Assembly (NCBI GenBank): GCA_964023205.1
Contig: OZ026839.1
Coordinates: forward strand, 18,816,386 to 18,880,385
Length of the DNA stretch: 64,000 nt
Source of the DNA: Lutraria lutraria
Taxonomy: Eukaryota; Mollusca; Bivalvia; Venerida; Mactridae
Reading direction: 5' to 3'
Positions 54,545-64,000 of this stretch are shown one piece after another (position 1 is the stretch's first letter; each line of letters opens with the position of its first letter). The translations under genes and the position numbers were made by a program. Below the pieces are notes generated by a model. That model was not told the origin of the DNA and ran no database searches. It saw only the letters and a program-made list of their open reading frames with translations.

Positions 54545-57312
54545 CACACGGTATAACCGGATGAATGCCCTACAGAGTGATGACTACCCAACAGAGGTAA
54601 ACACCGATGACGGGTGAGTAGTGGTGTTATATTTCTTACCAGCAATATTCTAACGAAATATCATCTATGAACAATTATGTAAAGTTACAACTCTGTCCAT
54701 GCTCTTAAACCGATGTTTGACCCTTCCAAAGAGACCCTGGTATGCGCAAAAATGATGACGTTTACCGCCGAGGAGATTTTGAGAGGATGACGTGAACGAC
54801 AGATAATGAAAAAATATGGATGACGTTCACGGCTGAGGAAAAGAATTAATGAAATTGCCATTTTGCGCAGTTTCAGTCGTTTTTTACCCGATAAAGTATG
54901 GAATCTTTGGAAATTTACATGTCAATGAGCATTTTTCAACAGAAAGTGTTGAATAGGATAGCCTAACACGTATATTATTCATATACAATGTATATGTAAC
55001 ATATGTACATTTATTCAATATATACCGTCATTCTAGTTACTGTAGTCACTCGAAGAATCTATGACATTTGCAAGACAAATCTTAATCAATTTGAATGTAA
55101 AGATTCTGAAATCTAGTCATATATTTTCAGCCTAGTTCTGTTCCGACATTACATACATACTCAGCATATTATCCAATGTAATTTAATGGTAAGTGAAGCT
55201 AATCAAGACTATTCCGTCATTTTACTGTCATTTAAACAAGCTTCCCGTAATACCGTTTTTAGACGGTAAAGCAGTCTGCAGTCTTCCAAATCTATATGTC
55301 GATCAGGTGTGCATGATAAAAATATTTTAGCAAGCCCTTTTTAAACATAAATTGGCTGGCACACATGTAAATGTATCATTGATAAAGTTTTTTTACAGAA
55401 ATTGATATTTAGTTTTATTTTCTATTAGAGTCTATAGATGTGTAAATTTTACAAACAAGTGGGCCAAGATGGCCCTTGGTCGCTCACTTGAGAACAAAGA
55501 CACTATAATTAATGACCAGATAATATAGTTTCCATCTCGTATAATCCATTTTTACGTAGATTTTGAGATCAAAACCAACAATGAAGGAAACAAGCTAAAA
55601 CGTAGCAAATTTCCTAATCCAAGGGCCCATATAACTCTTGAAGTTGTGGACCGATTCCATCCATAACTAAACTTGTCAAAGACCGTAAGGTCATACACAT
55701 TCATTCTAAATATGATTAGGATTGGTGAATAAATGAAGGCGCTAGAGTGTAAACAAGCTAAACATAGCAAATTTTGTAAGTCAAGGGCCCATAACTCTAG
55801 AAGTTATTGTCCAATTTTGCCCATAATCGAACTTTTCCGAGACATTGTGGCCATTTACATTGTGACCAAGATTGATCACGATTCGTTCAGAGCTGTGGAT
55901 GCTAGAGTGTAAACAAGCTAATTGTGGACGGACGACGGACGCCGGACATTCATCGATCCTAAAAGCTCACCTGATTAAATCAGGTGAGCTAAAAAACTTT
56001 TCATTTTTGTATTATTTTTCAATGATACAGTTACCTGTGGGCAGGAAGTATTTACTTGACAAACCAACATTACTCCGTCATATGAGGTCTAAGTCTGAGT
56101 TTCATGCTTTTTAGATACCTTTAAAATCGTAATAAAATTAAAAGCATTTCAGTCATTTATATTAATCAGCTACTAATTTAATTTAGATACAATCTTCTAC
56201 GTCCAATATATTTACACTTATCAAATGTCATCGATACTACATTTGAATTCGATACTGAAAGTTGCGTACGCACGCATTAAGTATAAGACGTGATTGAGTA
56301 TCACAAAAAACTTTCTTGAGCCTATCTTCAAGAAGTCATGCACACCTTTAGATATGAAAGACTGCAGACTGCTTTCCCGTCTGTATAAAAACGGTATTAC
56401 GGGAAGCTTGTTTAAATGACAGTAAAATGACGGAATAGTCTTGATTAGCTTCACTTACCATTAAATTACACTGGATAGTATGCTGAGTATGTATGTAATG
56501 TCGGAACAGAACTAGGCTGAAAATATATGACTAGATTTCAGAATCTTTACATTCAAATTGATAAAGATTTGTCTTGCAAATGTCATAGATTCTTCGAGTG
56601 ACTACAGTAACTAGAATGACGGTATATATTGAATAAATGTACATATGTTACATATACATTGTATATGAATAATATACGTGTTAGGCTATCCTATTCAACA
56701 CTTTCTGTTGAAAAATGCTCATTGACATGTACATTTCCAAAGATTCCATACTTTACCGGGTAAAAAACGATTGAAACTGCGCAAAATGGCAATTTCATTA
56801 ATTCTTTTCCTCAGCCGTGAACGTCATCCATATTTTTTCATTATCTGTCGTTCACGTCATCCTCTCAAAATCTCCTCGGCGGTAAACGTCATCATTTTTG
56901 CGCATACCAGGGTCTCTTTGGAAGGGTCAAACATCGGTTTAAGAGCATGGACAGAGTTGTAACTTTACATAATTGTTCATAGATGATATTTCGTTAGATC
57001 TGTGAGGTTAAATAGTTCAAAACTATCGCAAACTGTTTAATTTCGGGCAATAAATGTGAGATTTGAGCATTATTTTCTGCGTGTCGTGTATAAACAGGCG
57101 CTATAAGCTTTATTCCGCAAAGATAGCATGCGAGACTGTTTGAATAGTTCATTTCAACCTTCGTGGTCATTCACATATCCTTAGATCCAAAAGAAAGCCC
57201 GAATTCGAGAATTGCTGGTAAGAAATATAACACCACTACTCACCCGTCATCGGTGTTTACCTCTGTTGGGTAGTCATCACTCTGTAGGGCATTCATCCGG
57301 TTATACCGTGTG
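54545..57312. mobile_element. 2.77-kb long-inverted-repeat element, unit 2 copy
   Basis: CACACGG...CCGTGTG ends with TATTAT at 54539-54544 and 57313-57318. Contains the complete AGCTCAC-type element with its terminal hairpin at 55964-55990, and the same ~212-bp asymmetry of the right arm. Confidence 0.85.
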
Positions 57313-58640
57313 TATTATGCTTGTCTGTAACTGTTTAAATTTGCAAATTTGTTTTGTGGACCAAACTGAAAATAGGATTTATACCAAGTATGTTATCCAC
57401 TCAAAATAAAGTCGTTATTATTAACTGAAACATTTCGTCAAGTTCACGTTGACTTTTACCATGACTTGTATAAACTATGTACTCCATGAAAGTGCTTAAA
57501 ACATATTTATGCTTTTGATGCGGGATTTAATAATGAGAGATTGTACACCTGCGTACAAACTATGAAAAATGGTGATGCGAAGTTATCGAGATAAAATACA
57601 CGATCCCACTTCTAACACCATTGTTGCGGACTAGTAAAAATGTACTACTGTACTGTGCTATAAAACGTTCGATAATAGTTGGCTTGGAAGCAGTGAAATA
57701 ATAACTGATAAAAACTGTCAAAATAATTGACTTGTCAGGATGACACCACCATTTTTAATATAAAAAGGGAAAAATAAAATACAAATGCTAAATAAATCTT
57801 AAAATCAACCAAATTTTTAATTACTGTTTAAATGAACAAATACAAGTACATGAAGAAGAATGCCTAAATCAATTAATGAAAGTCCTGTAAAATATTTACG
57901 AAATGTCCCGAATAACAGTTGTATTGTTTACTTTTAGTAAGTTTTGGATTCGTACGAAAATAAATAAAAAAAAAAAAAAAATCAGTTCGAACAAAATTTA
58001 AATACAATTTTCGAAAAGTTGATATTTAAAGAAAATCCTAAAAACTGTTCACAAGCTGTACCACTATTTTTTTTATTAAACCCCGGCCATCAGGTCTCGC
58101 TTTTTCATAAGGCTTACTTTTGAGATCCGTGTTACAATTGACAACATGCCTTATTATGTTACTTCTAACACCATCATCTATATAGCAAATATAGTACTGA
58201 TTGACTTTTTTGAAGGCAAACATGTTTAAGAATATGGCTGAAATCATAGCATTAGTGTCAGAAACTTAAGAGTGATTTGAATTCTCTAAGCTTTCATGTT
58301 TAGCTGTTTTTATAATGTAAATGCATGAAATTTCCATTAAACACATAAATCATTCCAAACTGTAAATTATGGAGTTTTCATACTTTGTAATAATTCACTT
58401 TTTAATTGAATAAAGGAAAGCGGAAATGCGTTGATTTGAAAATCATTCACTTAGAACGCTGTCGTGCAATGCTTGTATTGGGTCTAACATATTACTGTTT
58501 GATATCATTTATACACCTTACATTGGAATATTTTACATATTTTCACCTGTTCAAGATTACGTTTAAACATCTTGTAATTATTCTTCGATGCAATTGTCAG
58601 TGTTTTTTAACATTTTCGATTGTTAGCGATTAGTAGCTCA

Positions 58641-59881
58641 GAAACTCTCTATTATGTTAAATAAATGTGTAATCCACTGTTTCTATCATGGAAAGTTGGA
58701 AACTTATACAAATTATGAACGTTTTCAAATTCTGTCCGCTCCTTTTAGACTTTTTCATTGAACCAGGGACACGTTGGTCTTTAAACGATTGTTTTTGTTT
58801 TTAAGGGAACATGTTTGTCTATAGGTATGGATAAAATATCATCTCCCAGTAATCATTACATCAAGAATAGGACCTGCTACATGGGTGGGGTCAAGTACAT
58901 GCTGTTTCATACCGTAAGTTTCAAGACAATTTTTGAATTTTACTGTTTCATGGTCATTTGGCAAATCAAGATGGATGTTCAAATCTCCAACGATAATTAT
59001 TTTTCTATCCAGAGTTACATATTTAGGTAGAAAGTTGGGCCATTCATTGTCAAGAAAAGTGTGTTGAGACTATTCTTCTTTGATGGAGGCGGTCTATATA
59101 TTACTGCTAGTTGCATGGTGTGTCCGTTTACAACAATCGATGTATTCAAAGGTCGAAAAGTCGCCTTCACCAGTAGAAGTAATAAGTCGCAGTTCAATGG
59201 AAGCCTTATATATAATCGCTACTCCTCCACCCCGCATACCTCCACATCTAGGTACCTGCTTAAGTATATACCCAATGGCTGCATGTTTTATCAAAAGAAC
59301 TTCCTAGCCACGTTTCGGTGTTGGCCACAATGTCAAAATCATTTGAGAGAATGTAGTCCGATATGGATAAGGTTTTGTTTTTGACAGATCTTGGATTCAA
59401 GGAACACAATTTTAGGTTTCTCTGTGATTTTACTAATGCATTATTGTCACATTTTATCTTTATCAAGACATTATGTATATTAATTGAACTGTTTCGGGTT
59501 GGAGCTCGTTTTTGCATTGAGACAGTTGGTATGAGCTGTGGTAAAGTTTCCAGATTTTCATGTTCACTCCTTGGTTAACATGCCATGTCCTTCTCATAAC
59601 TTTCGAGCCACCCCTTCTCCCTCTAGATCGTTTGTATGGCAAAATACCTAGTTGTTTTTACTGTTTCAACACAAGAGGATTAGGTTCAATATCATATGCA
59701 ATTATAAATTGATTAACACTGTACAGTGTTGATCTATCATAGGTAAACCTTGACATTGACAAGTGTTCACAAATAGTCATGATTGCCCCAGGAAAGAATA
59801 ACATGTACTGAGGTAAAAAAATCAAAATATAATTGTTTAAAACTGTTTTTAAAATCCAGAAATACCGAAAACCACACATCA
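58641..59881 (-). pseudogene. CR1-like LINE 5' half, second copy
   Basis: Near-identical to 47350-48590: NPRSVKNKT, TETWLGSS, GGGVAIIYK, IYRPP and the GDLNI block in the same order; RT absent. The border of units 2 and 3 (59214) lies within it. Confidence 0.8.
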
Positions 59882-62800
59882 GCCTACACCTGGCGCATGT
59901 ATTGTTATATCAACGAATACTTGCCGCCTCCTAGGATCGCCATCCGCCAGTTGAAAGTTTTTTTTTCATTTCTTTGCTGAAATTGTGTTGCTTTTTCTTC
60001 CCATATCTAGTTCATTGTAAAAATACTTCGGTATTTGTAACCAGATTTGTGTACGATGTTACAATACTCAGTTTATCAGCATTCTACGGACAATAGCGTA
60101 CATGGGAATCATTTATATACTTCCTGCATGATATAAGATTCGTGGTTCGATCTGTGAGTCATTGTCTCCGACTCATAGACCGGATGAAATCGTCATATTG
60201 TCAGCCGATCAACTGACCGTTAGTTAAAAGCTAAAATATTTTGACTGAATGTTATAATATTAATGTTCCGCTATTAAGACCACCTTTCGAAACGTCAGGA
60301 AGCGGTCTTAATTTGAAGACGGTCTTTGTAGCGAAACTCAGATGTTGATGATCAAACAGTAGTTATGTATAGTTCTGTCACCGGGTTAGCTCAGGGTAGC
60401 TGTTTTTGATGTAGTTGTATAGTTTTGAATCTCTGTTATACACCGTTGACAAATACTGAAAATATAATATGAAAGGCAGATATATATATATTTATTGAAG
60501 AGGCATAATTAGCGTCTTTACTGTCCGAAGGACCAGGTAACAAAAGTACCTGCACGAGTATTTGAGTGGGAAATAACACGTAAAACAAGATAATATAATT
60601 ACATGAAAATATACAGAAAGAAAATGACGAAGGTTTACACAATGAATGTTGCACAATGATTATAAATTCAATTTAACATGTATATAAGCTAATGAATATA
60701 TATACTAGTATATAACGACAACTAACCTGACAAAATAACATCAAAGACAGATATATATATTTATTGAAGAGGCATAATTAACGTCTTAACAAAGTGCTCG
60801 TACGAGTAGTGAGCGAAAAATAGCACGTGTTTGTAGGCTAGATGTCATCAATTTATTATAGGGTGGTATAAGACATATAAAAAAAGTTATGGGCCCTTTG
60901 ATATCTATACAGATCTATTTAACGTAACGGGATTGGCTAACATCACTAAAAAACGTAAAATAATATTTTAAGTTATTTAAATATCATACTTTAATACCAA
61001 GCAAGGATTCTGGGTACGAATTTTTTTAAAGTCAAGTGTCTAACGAACGGAGGACATTATCAAAAATTTGAAGCAAGGTTCCCTGCATTATACATTTATA
61101 ATCATTTTAAGGCTATTTGTTGTAATATATTCCTATATACGGAGTAGTTATCGTTGTTCAAAATTTTGTAAATTACGTGCGATATTGGTTTATAGAAGAC
61201 CAATCAAATGTGACATTTGTTTCAAATCACTTGCAATGGACTTTATACAGTGGGTTTATTTCAATGCGTGAATATGGTTTAGTTTTTATATCTATAAATT
61301 GGTGAAACTTGATATCACCAGACATCCAGTTCCGTTACCTTAAACTGTTTACATTAAAAGTGCAATTTTACATAAGTTAGTTGTTTACATATATTTATAT
61401 TTTTAATAATTATTCATGTTTTGTCTATTTATTTACCTATTTGTAATGTAATGTTTATTTGTTTGTTATTTCTGTGTACATTTGATACCTATGTCATTCT
61501 CCCCCTGGTCTTTGTCACACTCCTCTAGTTCAACCTGCCAATATTAGACATGTACACACTACTATGATATTCAATAGTTTTCATTACTAATGATATTGTA
61601 GTGACTTAAATGTTTCTTTCTTGTTGTTGTTATCATTAAAGGTGCGTTGTTTTTCCTGAGTCTGTTTAGCCGAGTAAAAGTCATGTATGATCGAGTCTCC
61701 ACTCTTCACATTGTCAAACATGTTTTCCATCTTGTTAACAACTTGGTTTAATTGTTAACAAAACCTTCCTTGCTTTCCCAATTGTTGAATTTCCAACAGC
61801 TTGAGTGAAATGATGACTCATGTTATAAACCCTCCTACCATTAAACTAATAATTTCCAACCATCCATTCAGGAAGTTTTGGTCTGGTCAAAAGTTTACTA
61901 TAATCTCCACTGTATTGTCTTATCAGATTCATATGTGTTACTACTATCTCCAACTCTATCTCCTCTATTGCTTCTATATAACTCTCTCCTCTATAATGTC
62001 ATTCATCTCCTCTATATCATTCTTTATCTTCTCTATATAGTTCTCTATCTCCTCTATATAGTTCTCTATCTCCTCTAGATTATCCTCTATCACCTCAAGA
62101 GTGTTCTCTATCTTCACTATAAAGTTCTCTATCTCCTCCAGATTGCTCTCTATCTCCTCTATAATGTCCTTCAGTTCCTCTATATCATTCTTTATCTTCT
62201 CTATATAGTTCTCTATCTCCTCTATATAGTTCTCTTTCTCCTCTTTATAGTTCTCTATCTCCTCTAGAGTGTTCTCTATCTCCTCTAGAGTGTTCTCTAT
62301 ATCCTCTAAGTTGTTCTCTATCTCCTCTATTCGGTTCTCTAAAAGAATCAGCTCTTCTTATATATATCTCATCATTCAACCTTTTATCAAACATTTTCTC
62401 ATATTTCACTTATTTCATATTTTCCTCCTTAAATTCCATCTCTTCCTCTATATCGCCAATCTCTTTTTTCTTTCACTATGTTAAATTTCAAAACATGATC
62501 ATTATTCATAGATTCCTTTCTCTGATTTCCTAATTCCTTGCTATCCTTTTGTAAGTTCTCTTATTCCTTCCTCAATTTCTAATCTCGTATTCCTTTCACT
62601 TTCTAATGACTTCAAAACATCACTTTTCGTAGACATCATAGACTCATTTTTCGGAGTACTGTGACTTACACATCCTAATTTCTTATTTTTCCTCTTTATG
62701 CCTGGCAAGTTCTTTTTCCTACTCAACAATTCTAGCTTCTTATTCATTGAGCCTTATCATATCCTGTTATCCAGTCTAATCTGATTCCTGTTTCTATTCC

Positions 62801-64000
62801 TTATTTCTCTCTCAGATAAACTCTCTGCCATGAAGATTATTCACTAATATTCACTTAATATGGTCTCAGCAGAACAATACACCACAAACCAAATTCACAC
62901 AATCAAAATCACCAACACAGTGATTCACTTCAATATACTAAATATTAGCTAACAAAATCACCAGTACCAACAACAAATCAAAACCAATTACCATACCACC
63001 AAGTTATCACAAATAATCATTTAATTCAACTTCACCATATAATATACACGCGCACAAATTCAACAACCAATCACAAACACTACCAAATAATATTCACACA
63101 ACCAATTCAACAACCAATTACCAACACCACCATATAATATTCACACAACAAATTCAACAACCAATCATCAACACCACCAAATAAACACTGGTCAACCAGT
63201 TATACAAAATATATTCAAAACAAAATTCACTGAAAAAAAATCAACAATATACATGTAACAGCTTCATAAGTCAATACTGTATACTGTTACAGTATAAACT
63301 GACAAGAAAATATAATATTTATTCTTCTAGCTCATACATATATTCAAACAATTCACATTTATGTTTAACTGTTTGACCAAGCCACTTGACACATATTTTG
63401 TTTCTTGATTGTATTTTGAATGTGTTTCCTTTTTATTGTTTTTGTAAAAAAATGCATTACAGAAAGTTTTTTTTTTTCTGTGAATTTTGTTTTGTGAGTT
63501 CTAGTAGTAAAACGACTGGTTAATGCACGTTTGTCCAATGGGTGATTTCATGCCATGACTCAGTTGTAACAAACAAACCCCATCGTTATAGTTTAAATTC
63601 ATTAAACTGAAAAATAATATACAGAAACGTAAAGCTGAAATTGTTTAAATATAATTATGAATATTAATACTTATGTGTTACTTAGTCACTGATAACACGA
63701 ATGTATTTATGCAAATGCATACGCATAATGATATAGTTCAATGAATTTCTACACTCTAAACATTCAGTGCAATATAACAAGAGGGTCAAGATGGCCCTAG
63801 ATCGCTCACCTGAGAATAAAGACACTATAATTATTGACCATGTAATATAGTTTTCATCTCGTATAACCCGTTTTTACATAGATTTTGATCAAAACCAACT
63901 CTAATTTTCATGAATAGTGGATGCAGGGAAATGTACATTCTGTGTACATACGATTATATGTTCAGGATTGGTGAAGAATTGAAGGCGCTAGAGTGTAAAC
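59214..64000. repeat. 11.29-kb tandem array, unit 3 (cut by window end)
   Basis: First ~4.8 kb of a third unit: LINE endonuclease, the tandem pair at 60473/60744, heptad minisatellite (61940-62340), 47-bp minisatellite with one copy fewer (63037-63180) and the start of the AGCTCAC-type element (63777). The array therefore continues beyond the window. Confidence 0.95.

Larger units (their letters stand above)
47923..59213. repeat. 11.29-kb tandem array, unit 2
   Basis: Complete unit of 11,291 bp. Contents and order are identical to unit 1, with the extra ~338 bp at 48241-48578 and small differences in the minisatellites. A GGGCCCTTT insertion at about 49601 relative to unit 1 is shared with unit 3, so units 2 and 3 are closer to each other than to unit 1. 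Confidence 0.95.

Noticed and set aside
36979..64000. Dismissal of the 11.29-kb array as a pure assembly duplication
   Set aside because: Units differ by substitutions, a 338-bp segment, minisatellite copy number and poly-A length, so they are not identical pastes; an artefact from divergent haplotypes remains possible and is noted in the finding.

Overview
The window is AT-rich eukaryotic DNA that is almost entirely transposable elements, satellites and duplications; I see no intact, recognisable host gene. The best guess for the organism is a bivalve mollusc. The basis is a dispersed repeat seen many times here (a terminal 'AGCTCACCTGA...TCAGGTGAGCT' hairpin, 'ACAAGAGGGCCATGATGGCCC' ends, and 'GGTCAAAAACTAGGTC' internal phrases), which I know from bivalve genomes, plus LINE, Penelope-like and Tigger relics of types common in them. 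That assignment is from memory of families, not from a search.

Layout. 1-1043: nothing recognised. 1044-4391: a foldback-like element whose arms are ~244-bp tandem repeats that switch orientation near 1676; it abuts a broken Penelope-like element (4390-5560) arranged as two inverted partial copies, with a GIY-YIG endonuclease end on the right. 7588-9742: a dead LINE with a tandemly duplicated endonuclease segment. 9747-13144: small direct repeats and hairpin/MITE-like pieces. 13231-13494: a possible first exon (minus strand). 13899-14375: a GC-rich CCCGGG minisatellite between direct repeats. 14490-15100: LINE remnant. 15237-16430: AGCTCAC repeat and a 600-bp element with perfect 74-bp inverted repeats. 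16465-20057: a large diverged inverted duplication carrying what looks like the 5' end of a gene twice. 20358-20606: TATA box and a tandem 84-bp duplication. 20784-21760: second copy of the rearranged LINE.

21880-34512: a nest. It has two satellite arrays in opposite orientation (21.9-23.3 and 31.6-34.1 kb, alternating ~144/~178-bp units), a Jockey-like LINE relic, and a pair of inverted AGCTCAC-type ends enclosing a second 244-bp-repeat element. That element is bounded by a 6-bp target duplication AGAGCT. It contains a 4-kb element with poly-C ends, which in turn holds an RT relic with a destroyed YADD box.

36430-64000: an internally deleted CR1-like LINE, at whose deletion point an ~11.29-kb tandem array begins (unit 1 36979-47922, unit 2 47923-59213, unit 3 59214 to the window end). 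Each complete unit carries LINE endonuclease sequence, a heptad-coding 21-bp minisatellite, a 47-bp minisatellite, AGCTCAC repeats, a dead Tigger/pogo transposase and a 2.77-kb long-inverted-repeat element with TATTAT target duplications. Genes do not act together here; the shared theme is inverted-repeat mobile DNA and tandem amplification.
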